From Paenibacillus qinlingensis (GTDB lineage Bacteria > Bacillota > Bacilli > Paenibacillales > NBRC-103111): a stretch of 64,000 bases of DNA. Positions 8,154-14,836 of the stretch are shown piece by piece. The stretch spans positions 29,408 to 93,407 of the forward strand of contig NZ_JABMKY010000031.1 in NCBI RefSeq assembly GCF_013204845.1, given 5' to 3'. Made by a program: the position numbers and the translations under genes. Every line of letters begins with the position of its first letter. Position 1 is the stretch's first letter. Below the pieces are notes generated by a model, which saw only the letters and a program-made list of their open reading frames with translations, was not told the origin of the DNA and did not search any database.

Positions 8154-8702
8154 ATGAAGCAGCGTTCATTTAAACTTGCGAATACAGCAGAAAGACCGAA
8201 GTTTTGGGCTACTGGACAACAGCCACTTTCCCCATCTGAGACAAACCCTGTATTGTTAAGCAATAAAGAGAAATTTAACAACATAGAAGGAACTGCTGTC
8301 ACAAATTCTTTAAACACCGAAGATGGACAGAAACTTAACGCCGAAATCCCAAAATTGCGAAAAGCCATTCCTGTCAAAAGCTCTGCAGCAACCAAGTCTC
8401 CCGAACACGATTCGCGACCCAAACCAGTCCTAAAACCTAAAACCAAACAGACTGAACAAGTAGAGGAAAATCAAAATCGCTCTCATCCTATTCCAACAGA
8501 AGATCTGAACTCTCCCAGTAAGCGCCTAAAACCAAAGGCAGCACCATTTGGAGATAGGTACGAGCGGATTACCACCTACTTGGAAAAGCCACTGTTCCAG
8601 CGAGTACACAATCTGCACGAAAGAGGAGAAATCGCTAAAATTGCCAGCCTTCTGAACGCAGCTGTTAAGGAGTACCTCGATCAGCACTATCCAACCGCAT
8701 AA
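8154..8702 (+). CDS. disordered protein with C-terminal ribbon-helix-helix domain
   Basis: A 182-residue protein. Residues 1-130 are low in hydrophobics and rich in Lys, Pro, Ser, Glu and Asn, so they are probably disordered. Residues about 133-180 (RYERITTYLEKPLFQRV, then GEIAKIASLLNAAVKEYL) look like a beta strand plus two helices of a CopG/Arc-type DNA-binding fold. Such proteins often act in plasmid or element partition and copy control. GGAG lies 11 bases before the ATG. A hairpin after the stop separates it from the convergent XRE gene. Confidence 0.6.
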   Translation: MKQRSFKLANTAERPKFWATGQQPLSPSETNPVLLSNKEKFNNIEGTAVTNSLNTEDGQKLNAEIPKLRKAIPVKSSAATKSPEHDSRPKPVLKPKTKQTEQVEENQNRSHPIPTEDLNSPSKRLKPKAAPFGDRYERITTYLEKPLFQRVHNLHERGEIAKIASLLNAAVKEYLDQHYPTA

Positions 8703-8711
8703 TGCAAATGG

Positions 8712-8740
8712 CCCGATTCCGCGAGGAATCGGGTACCTTT
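8712..8740. terminator. hairpin between convergent genes
   Basis: CCCGATTCC (8712-8720) pairs perfectly with GGAATCGGG (8725-8733) across GCGA. T-runs are weak on both sides, but the position between the converging RHH and XRE genes suits a bidirectional terminator. Confidence 0.65.
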
Positions 8741-8744
8741 AATT

Positions 8745-9116
8745 TTACTTTCGTTTCTCCGAATCAATTGTTGCCATTACGTCTTTAGACATTTTGCGAA
8801 TTAGTTCGATCTCCTCCATGCTACGTTCCTCCAGAAATGCCGCGAGTAACCGGATTGCATCGCGCTTTCCTTCCAACCCTTTGCTCATCTCCAAATCCCC
8901 AAAGCGAAAAGCGTCAATTGGCTCTGCACCAAGCGCCTTTACAATCTTTTCTAGGCTTTCAAGAGAAATATTTCGCTCACCTCTCTCCACCCCAGCCAAA
9001 TACGTATTTTCCATATCACATCTCTCTGCCGCAGTGAGTTGCGTAAATCCTCTCTCTTTCCGCATTTGACGGAGACGCTTCCCTACTAATATTTTCAATT
9101 CCGCCACTAATCTCAC
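8745..9116 (-). CDS. XRE-family helix-turn-helix repressor
   Basis: A 123-residue regulator with an HTH_3 domain at about residues 8-62 (GKRLRQMRKERGFTQ, then ERCDMENTYLAGVERGERNIS). The C-terminal half is a charged helical region, probably for dimerisation. Start is GTG 9116; GTG 9107, better spaced from AGGTGA, is an alternative. It is divergent from the EcsC-like gene, and the gap between them holds a perfect 12-base palindrome and a promoter. This is the usual arrangement of an element's maintenance repressor. Confidence 0.85.
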   Translation of the reverse strand: MRLVAELKILVGKRLRQMRKERGFTQLTAAERCDMENTYLAGVERGERNISLESLEKIVKALGAEPIDAFRFGDLEMSKGLEGKRDAIRLLAAFLEERSMEEIELIRKMSKDVMATIDSEKRK

Positions 9117-9149
9117 CTATCCTTCTCTCTTTAATGGTAGAGAAGGGAA

Positions 9150-9161
9150 TCTTCATGAAGA
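9150..9161. promoter_or_regulatory. perfect palindrome, candidate XRE operator
   Basis: TCTTCATGAAGA is a perfect 12-base palindrome located 34 bases upstream of the XRE start and just upstream of the promoter of the divergent gene. Position and symmetry suit a repressor operator; binding is inferred. Confidence 0.4.
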
Positions 9162-9185
9162 AGGTCATCAAACATTCATTTATTG

Positions 9186-9215
9186 TTGTTTTTGTACTTA
9201 TTAGTCTAGTATAAT
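9186..9215 (+). promoter_or_regulatory. sigma-A-type promoter for the EcsC-like gene
   Basis: TTGTTT (9186-9191), an 18-base spacer and TATAAT (9210-9215). It reads rightward toward the gene at 9343 and lies next to the palindrome at 9150. Confidence 0.6.
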
Positions 9216-9342
9216 CATGATAGGTCAAAGGAACTATTTGGAAGCGCAGAGTAGGGTTTGGGAACTCAGTTGCGAATCACTTTTTGACGAACAGTGTTAC
9301 TTCCTGCTCGTTGATTGTGAAATTTGGGAAGGGGAACGGCAA

Positions 9343-9963
9343 ATGGCAATCACACAGGGGGCAATCAGCAAGGCACTAGATTGGGCATACGAGAAGGCAA
9401 TCACAGGTGGTTTGCCAGGAACGAGCGACGCTTACGAGTTGGCAGAGGAGTACTCAAAAAAATGCGGTGACGTGCGGACACAGATAGACTTGCTTATTCG
9501 CTGGCAGAGCGGAAAGAGTGCAACATCAGGGTTCATTACAGGTTTAGGCGGTATTGTAACCTTACCCGTTGCGATACCAGCAAATCTGGCTTCTGTCCTG
9601 TACATTCAACTTCGGATGATCGCGGCAATCGCCACCTTAAGCGGACATGACGTGAAGGACGATAAAGTACGTGCGATGGCATACGCATGTCTGTGCGGGA
9701 ATGCAGCAGTGGAAATCCTGAAGGATGTGGGTATTGCCGTTGGCAAGAAATTCGCGGAGCAAGGACTAAAGAAACTTTCTTATGAAGTCATTAAGAAAAT
9801 AAACCAAAAAGTGGGCTTTCGCTTATTGACGAAGTTCGGCAGCAAAGGAATCATCAACCTATCTAAAGCAATCCCGATTGTCGGAGGGATCGCGGGGGCA
9901 GTTGTAGACGGCACTTCCACAAGTGGAATGGGAAAAATTGCTAAAAGATTATTCGTTGAATGA
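9343..9963 (+). CDS. EcsC-family protein
   Basis: A 206-residue protein with EcsC-family features: a Gly/Ala/Leu-rich hydrophobic middle (TGLGGIVTLPVAIPANLAS, then a segment with IQLRMIAAIA) and the family's typical end (IPIVGGIAGAVVDGTSTSGM, then KIAKRLF). EcsC proteins are thought to be peripheral or amphitropic membrane proteins; their biochemical role is unsettled. The ATG at 9343 follows AAGGGGAA; the longer frame from 9217 lacks a ribosome site. It is preceded by a clear promoter and divergent from the XRE repressor, so it may be repressed while the element is quiescent. Confidence 0.82.
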   Translation: MAITQGAISKALDWAYEKAITGGLPGTSDAYELAEEYSKKCGDVRTQIDLLIRWQSGKSATSGFITGLGGIVTLPVAIPANLASVLYIQLRMIAAIATLSGHDVKDDKVRAMAYACLCGNAAVEILKDVGIAVGKKFAEQGLKKLSYEVIKKINQKVGFRLLTKFGSKGIINLSKAIPIVGGIAGAVVDGTSTSGMGKIAKRLFVE

Positions 9964-10031
9964 GATTAAATAACTAAGACGACCACTGCGTTTTATTGAG
10001 TTACATAAATCATAACGAGGAGCACATAAAC

Positions 10032-11384
10032 ATGAAAAAACTTTCAATAGCTATAGCAAGCGCACTCATTTCATCCATGTTATTCGCAAACGTCTCTTTT
10101 GCTGCCGATCTTAAAATGAAAGTGAATAATACTTCTGTTCAGTTCGTATACGGCACCCCATTCATAGACAGTGGAAGTAGCCTGCTTCCGCTACGCGACC
10201 TGCTAGTCGCGCTCGGTGTGAAAAATGACGACGAGCACATCCGCTGGAACGGGAATACTCAGAGCGTTACGATTGTGAAAGACAGTAAATCCGTGATTCT
10301 TAGTGTAGGCAGCAAACAAATTTACTTGAATGGTAAATTAAATGCGAATCTGGAAGTACCCGCCCAAAATGTAAACGGCAGGGTATTCCTCCCAGCCAGA
10401 GCAGTGGCAGAAGCACTTGGATACTTCGTCGACTTTGACTCGGACACGTATACCATTCTCGTGCAAAACGTTCCGTTCGGCGGTGGAGTGAAAGCGGACG
10501 ACTTCAATAACGGGTCCACCGCGGCAAGCAGCAGCATCGAGACTATAACATCTGCCCTGAAGCAATACACAGACGGAGTCAGCCTCAGCGCCGAGAGCGC
10601 CAAGGTGCTTGAGCAGAACGAGCAGGCGTTCTTTTCACCGGACCGTTCGAAGCTCTCCCTTGACAAGATCGCAAAAGCTGCTGTACCCGTTAACATTGCG
10701 AAATCCCCGTCCAGTTACGCTGGAGACATCGTCAATATCACATTTATGGAAATCGATTCGATGCGCGAGATACAGATGGGCAACGACCAAACTTTTACAG
10801 GGGCAGTAGGGCACACCGGAGGAAAACACAGCCAAATGACGGAGAAACTAGAGGATAGAACTTACTTTCAAGTCTTCTTCCTAGGCAAGAATGGCCTTAC
10901 AAAAGGAGACTCGGCGACAGTTAACGGCGTAGTGGTCGGAGAGACAACCATTGAATTGACCAACGCCTTGGGCGTGAAGTCAACAGCTCCGATGTACGTC
11001 ATTGTGGCTGGAAATATGATAAGTACCTCTGAAGATTACGACATTCGTGTAGAGCAGTCCAAAGGCGGAAAAATAGATTGGTCGGCACTAGACAAAGAAA
11101 CTCAAGAACGTATTGAAAGACTGTTGCTAGTAACATTAAACAAGGATGGATTACTAATCAACGACCGAACCTATACTTATGGGCTAGAGATCACTAAAGC
11201 GCAAATTCAGGATTACGAATATGCGCCTACAAGCAAGACTGAGTTGCCTTCCGGCAGTCTGACTATTCCTTTAAACTCATTTAAAGACAGCACAGGGAAA
11301 CCGATGACAGCACAATCCGGTTCATTCTTTGTAAAGATTACGACAAATCACGGTGAGTTTAACAAGTTTGTCGATTTTGAGTAA
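10032..11384 (+). CDS. secreted stalk-domain (copper amine oxidase N-terminal-like) protein
   Basis: A 450-residue exported protein. The first 26 residues are a classic signal peptide (KK, a hydrophobic run, cleavage after SFAA). Residues about 38-145 form a copper amine oxidase N-terminal/stalk domain with LLPLRDLLVALGV and GRVFLPARAVAEALGY, the paired repeats typical of surface proteins in Paenibacillus. No copper oxidase catalytic domain follows. The remaining 300 residues are unassigned and probably beta-rich. GAGGAG precedes ATG 10032. As cargo it could alter the host surface; this is inference. Confidence 0.8.
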   Translation: MKKLSIAIASALISSMLFANVSFAADLKMKVNNTSVQFVYGTPFIDSGSSLLPLRDLLVALGVKNDDEHIRWNGNTQSVTIVKDSKSVILSVGSKQIYLNGKLNANLEVPAQNVNGRVFLPARAVAEALGYFVDFDSDTYTILVQNVPFGGGVKADDFNNGSTAASSSIETITSALKQYTDGVSLSAESAKVLEQNEQAFFSPDRSKLSLDKIAKAAVPVNIAKSPSSYAGDIVNITFMEIDSMREIQMGNDQTFTGAVGHTGGKHSQMTEKLEDRTYFQVFFLGKNGLTKGDSATVNGVVVGETTIELTNALGVKSTAPMYVIVAGNMISTSEDYDIRVEQSKGGKIDWSALDKETQERIERLLLVTLNKDGLLINDRTYTYGLEITKAQIQDYEYAPTSKTELPSGSLTIPLNSFKDSTGKPMTAQSGSFFVKITTNHGEFNKFVDFE

Positions 11385-11476
11385 ACAGTAAAAGTATCAT
11401 TTAATCTGACAGCCCTGAGATAAAGCTTGGTCTGGCACTATAAAACAATCTAAACACAAATGAAACACGAATGTTG

Positions 11477-11509
11477 CCCCTATCCACGAATTATGGATAG
11501 GGGTTTTTC
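11477..11509 (+). terminator. rho-independent terminator
   Basis: CCCCTATCC (11477-11485) pairs perfectly with GGATAGGGG (11495-11503), followed by TTTTT. It closes the stalk-domain gene. The rest of 11385-11803 shows no gene I can support. Confidence 0.9.
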
Positions 11510-11803
11510 TGCTCTAAAATTAGCTTTCAAGTGGAATGAACAAACAATAGTTTTCACAGGAAGACATCCTAAGTCGAACAATGCTTCTTTTTTTTCTAGC
11601 CTCACAAGCTTTGTGACTTCACAGCGGTCTCCACCGTTTTCCTAAGATAAGAACTCCAATGTCATCTTTCCATTTCGCTAGAGTGTGGTCATTCTTCGAT
11701 TTGGATTTCAATACTTAGATTACTGGCGAGAAAACTACTTGTTGTCCTCTTGTCCTAAAAAAGCCTATAATAAGGCAAATATCGAGAATACTGGAGGATA
11801 AAC

Positions 11804-12362
11804 ATGAAAAAAGAAGAAGAAGAAGAAGAAGAAAGAGAACAAGACTGAAGAAAATAAGCTGAGATACAACATTCCTTGGGTTGCCAAACAATTGATAGGC
11901 TTTGAGGAAAAAACGGTCCGAAACTACTTCAGCAAGATCGTCCACTTGCTGGGGAAAACCGAAGAAGACTTTAAAGATGAGAAAGGAAGAATATGGTTTG
12001 ACAAAGAACTGGCCGATTACATTGTCTTTACTTTTCAGCAGATCGACAAACCCTTTCTTAGAAAAATGCTTGATAAGTCCAAAGACATTACGCAAGAGGA
12101 AGCCTTCGAGTACCAACAAGCGATGCTTGCCTACGTTGAGACACTTGAAGAACCGTCAAAATCAGAATACAAGGCGCTTTATGAAAGTCTAGCAATTAAT
12201 CAGTCACAATCACTACTTGAAAAGACGCTGGAGAACTTGAGAGAGTTGGTTGGCTTGTATCACAAAATCCCTGTTGAGGATCAAATTGAACTGCTCAACC
12301 GCCTCATTCCGGCGATGGAGTCGTGGAAGATAGACCTAAATAAACGAATAAAACCCCAGTAA
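11804..12362 (+). pseudogene. hypothetical HTH-like protein, frameshifted at its 5' end
   Basis: ATG 11804 has an ideal ribosome site (GGAGG six bases upstream) but its frame stops after 14 codons inside a GAA repeat. The open frame that continues to 12362 begins only at TTG 11892, which has no ribosome site. Removing one A from the A6 run at 11807-11812 joins the two and gives an N-terminus of Met plus a Lys run, then ENKTEENKLRYNIPWVAKQL. The body (IGFEEKTVRNYFSKI) resembles a DNA-binding helix-turn-helix, and the C-terminal part is helical and acidic. It may be a true frameshift, a slippage-prone switch or a sequence error. A terminator follows at 12382. Confidence 0.55.
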
Positions 12363-12381
12363 GAAAACCCTTATAACCCAG

Positions 12382-12409
12382 AGCCAGTGCTAAATGCACG
12401 GCTTTTTTT
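12382..12409 (+). terminator. rho-independent terminator
   Basis: AGCCAGTGC pairs with GCACGGCT (one mismatch) across TAAAT, followed by seven T. It lies 20 bases after the stop at 12362. Confidence 0.8.
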
Positions 12410-12440
12410 GTTTGTCAAGGAAAAGTTATAACAGAACGTC

Positions 12441-12578
12441 GGGAGGTAGCCGGAATGCCACCCTGTTAAATTATAGTTACAAGGTGAACCGATACAAAAC
12501 CACAACTTGTACGGAAGCCTCATTTGAACAACATCAACATCAACATCAATTAAAGGAGGTATTCCAATGTCACCTTAG
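12441..12578 (+). promoter_or_regulatory. two ribosome-site/micro-ORF units before the 36-residue ORF
   Basis: Two strong ribosome sites each lead to a tiny frame. GGGAGG at 12441 serves ATG 12455 (Met-Pro-Pro-Cys-stop, ends 12469). AAAGGAGGT at 12552 serves ATG 12567 (Met-Ser-Pro-stop, ends 12578). Both initiation regions resemble the one at 12719, with the shared pattern GAGG, then a few bases, CC or GG, ATG, YCACC. A CATCAA triplet-like repeat (12531-12548) lies between them. It may be a regulatory leader or decayed copies of one gene start. No larger gene is seen in 12410-12718. Confidence 0.4.
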
Positions 12579-12718
12579 ATTTATTAATGAAGTTACACGG
12601 ATGTCAAGAACTTCTAAATGCTCTTTGAAAACCAAATAGACAATCAAAGCTATATTGAACAGCGATTCGGTAAATCCAGTGAACTCCCCAAACTAAACCT
12701 AAGAAAAGAGGAAATCCA

Positions 12719-12829
12719 ATGCCACCAATTATGAAGAAAACACTAGAAATAAAGGTCCTGAAACCCACTGCCCACCGGAGCCAGCTACGCTTCACTCGGC
12801 TTTCAGCCAGTACAAAGCAAACACACTAG
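12719..12829 (+). CDS. 36-residue basic ORF
   Basis: ATG 12719 follows GAGG by six bases and encodes 36 residues (MPPIMKKTLEIKVLKPTAHR, ending KQTH). It is strongly basic. The MKKTLEIKVLKPT part is slightly reminiscent of the first residues of TnpB-like proteins, but there is no such gene body here. It may be a truncated start or a leader peptide, because the next gene begins 13 bases after its stop and has only a weak ribosome site of its own. Confidence 0.4.
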   Translation: MPPIMKKTLEIKVLKPTAHRSQLRFTRLSASTKQTH

Positions 12830-12842
12830 CAGAGCTGTGGGA

Positions 12843-13337
12843 ATGAGAAGCAAGGTCTCCATTGTCTTTGCGAAAGACGGCAAGCGCATTGAAATCGAAG
12901 TTGAAGTGCTGGACCACATCGGCGTCGAAGACCTTGTACAGTTTTCTCTGAATGACCAAGGGATCGCCTTCGGAAAGAAATTGCCAGACGGCGAGGAATC
13001 CTTCCCGGTCAAAGACAGGGACGCTAAAAAAGGCAAGGTGTACTCTGCTCCGTTAATTTCCGAGTTGATAGAGGCTTTCAATCTTGACTTTAGCAATAAA
13101 ACGACCATTTCCTTTCAGGAAGTCCTATACCTCGATAATGACGGGACTCCTGTAGCTTTCGTGCTGATCAAGCATTTGAGTCAGCCTAGAGCCGAAGCGG
13201 AGCAACACGAAGTGCAGCCGGAGGAAGAAATCTGCGACACTTCCGCTTTTCCTGAAGAAGCGGAAGTGCAAGTTGATGTCACGGAGCATCTACAACTCGA
13301 TCAGGCTCAGGATCGGGATCGGGATTTGGACGAGTAA
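12843..13337 (+). CDS. acidic hypothetical protein, 164 residues
   Basis: No family recognised. Residues 1-115 alternate charged and hydrophobic residues (SKVSIVFAKDGKRIEIEVEV near the start) and look like a compact beta-rich domain. The last 45 residues are very acidic and Gln/Glu/Asp-rich, ending in Asp-Arg-Asp repeats, and are probably disordered. The start is ATG 12843 (GTG 12837 possible) with a poor ribosome site, so translation may depend on the small ORF just upstream. An acidic tail of this kind occurs in DNA mimics and single-strand-binding proteins; I do not assert either. Confidence 0.5.
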   Translation: MRSKVSIVFAKDGKRIEIEVEVLDHIGVEDLVQFSLNDQGIAFGKKLPDGEESFPVKDRDAKKGKVYSAPLISELIEAFNLDFSNKTTISFQEVLYLDNDGTPVAFVLIKHLSQPRAEAEQHEVQPEEEICDTSAFPEEAEVQVDVTEHLQLDQAQDRDRDLDE

Positions 13338-13491
13338 CACATCTGGACTGCAACTGCCGAAACCACACGGATTTAGTATGTTGCTTGTTCGCCCTTACAG
13401 CCACGCAGTTCGTTTAATTCTCAGATGCATGCAAAGAGACTAGTATTACTCAACTGTCCCCATTAAATTACCTCTAAAGGAGTGTAGTACA

Positions 13492-14262
13492 TTGCAAATC
13501 TTCCGATTACTAAATGAAAAATACTGCCATACCATTGATTTCTACCAATTGCTCGATAAGAAGAAAGCCGTTCTCAAATGTTGCGAAATAAGGTGCTACT
13601 CCGATAAGTTATCTGCCTCGAAGTTTGGAGAATTCCTTTCCGAGCTTCTGCCCAAACCTTCCCATCCCATATCTTCGGCATTTAGTACACGCGTTGGCTC
13701 GATGTTCTACTCAGCTATCTGGGATGTTGCAAATCCAGTTCAAGTGGAGGATGAACAAGCAATGCTTCCTTGGTACCATTTATTTTCGGCAGCATGCTCT
13801 CATTCGAGTCTCCACAATACTGATTTTGAAATAATACTTCATGCGTTTGATAAAAGTGATGTGCTAATGAGAACACCGTACTTCTTGCATCCCCTCCCAA
13901 TTTTCCATAACACATGGGGAGCGCAGCAAGCATCCATCACTGCTAAAGTGGATTCGTTTGAAGGCATTCTTTTACGAGACGTGCCCCGACACATGCGGTG
14001 CATCTGGATCGATAACATGATTGAGGGGATTCGCACAAGGGAACCCCTTCCCTCTTCAATTACAGTTGAGGAAGACCATCTTGAAGCAACTTGGCACTTT
14101 AGGGAGGATACCCTCGCAAACGAAATGTTGAATAGCGTATTCTTGCATCCTGGTCAAGATTGCTCAAATGACTTTGGTTCCTACTACAATCTTTATGAAA
14201 AAGAAGAATTCCTATATGAGATAGATAAGTTGCAGTTAAAGGTAGGTGATTTGGATGACTAA
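13492..14262 (+). CDS. hypothetical protein upstream of primase, 256 residues
   Basis: No family recognised. TTG 13492 follows AAAGGAG by nine bases. The protein is soluble, fairly rich in Cys, His and aromatic residues (for example RLLNEKYCHTIDFYQLLDKK and WYHLFSAACSHSSLHNTDFE) and has no signal peptide. It overlaps the Prim-Pol gene start by 8 bases, so it belongs to the replication operon and may assist replication initiation. This is an inference from position only. Confidence 0.55.
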   Translation: MQIFRLLNEKYCHTIDFYQLLDKKKAVLKCCEIRCYSDKLSASKFGEFLSELLPKPSHPISSAFSTRVGSMFYSAIWDVANPVQVEDEQAMLPWYHLFSAACSHSSLHNTDFEIILHAFDKSDVLMRTPYFLHPLPIFHNTWGAQQASITAKVDSFEGILLRDVPRHMRCIWIDNMIEGIRTREPLPSSITVEEDHLEATWHFREDTLANEMLNSVFLHPGQDCSNDFGSYYNLYEKEEFLYEIDKLQLKVGDLDD

Positions 14263-14836
14263 CAATGGATCTGATCCCTACAGCAACGTACCTGATGCAA
14301 TGAAAGCCTATGCCTCGCTAGGCTGGTCTGTCATTCCACTGTGCTCATGCGATCATAGTGGGATGAGTGAAAACCATCGAAATAACTGCTCTAAACCAGG
14401 GAAAGCACCGCTCATCAAAGACTGGACGCAAAGGTCTGTACCTTCTGACGAAATCATCGACGAATGGGTGCGGCAAAGGCCTAACTTGAACGTCGGACTT
14501 GTTCTTGGTTCCTCTTCTGGCATCGTCGCCATTGACGTTGACGGTGAATTCGGTGAGGAGTTGCTTCAGAAGTGGAGCAACGGCGATCTTCCCGAAACAT
14601 GTGAATTTACGACACCAGGGGGTGGGAGGCGGCTAATGTATGCCACTTCCTTCGGCGTAAAAGCCAAGAAATACGTGGAAATCCACCCGAGCAAACCACA
14701 TGAGGAATGCGCCTTGCTCGGCGATGGCCAGCAAACAGTTCTTCCCCCTTCTCGTCACACCAACGGAGGCCTTTACAAATGGAAAGGAGGACGTAGCCCT
14801 TGGGAATTAATCTACCATCCCAGCCAAAATGGATGA
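14255..14836 (+). CDS. bifunctional primase/polymerase (Prim-Pol, AEP superfamily)
   Basis: A 193-residue protein equal to the N-terminal Prim-Pol domain found in many plasmid and phage replication proteins. GWSVIPLC near the N-terminus, the metal-binding IDVDG with D94 and D96, TPGGGRRL, and LPPSRHTNGGLYKW with the conserved His near residue 170 are all visible. It would make primers or copy short templates at the element origin. An insertion between residues 30 and 50 carries Cys and His (CSCDHSGMSENHRNNCSK), perhaps binding zinc. It overlaps the upstream gene by 8 bases and the helicase gene by 37 bases. Here the domain is a separate gene rather than fused to its helicase. Confidence 0.88.
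   Translation: MTNNGSDPYSNVPDAMKAYASLGWSVIPLCSCDHSGMSENHRNNCSKPGKAPLIKDWTQRSVPSDEIIDEWVRQRPNLNVGLVLGSSSGIVAIDVDGEFGEELLQKWSNGDLPETCEFTTPGGGRRLMYATSFGVKAKKYVEIHPSKPHEECALLGDGQQTVLPPSRHTNGGLYKWKGGRSPWELIYHPSQNG

Noticed and set aside
11460..11645. Plus-strand frame starting at 11460
   Set aside because: It runs through the terminator hairpin of the stalk-domain gene and has no ribosome site.
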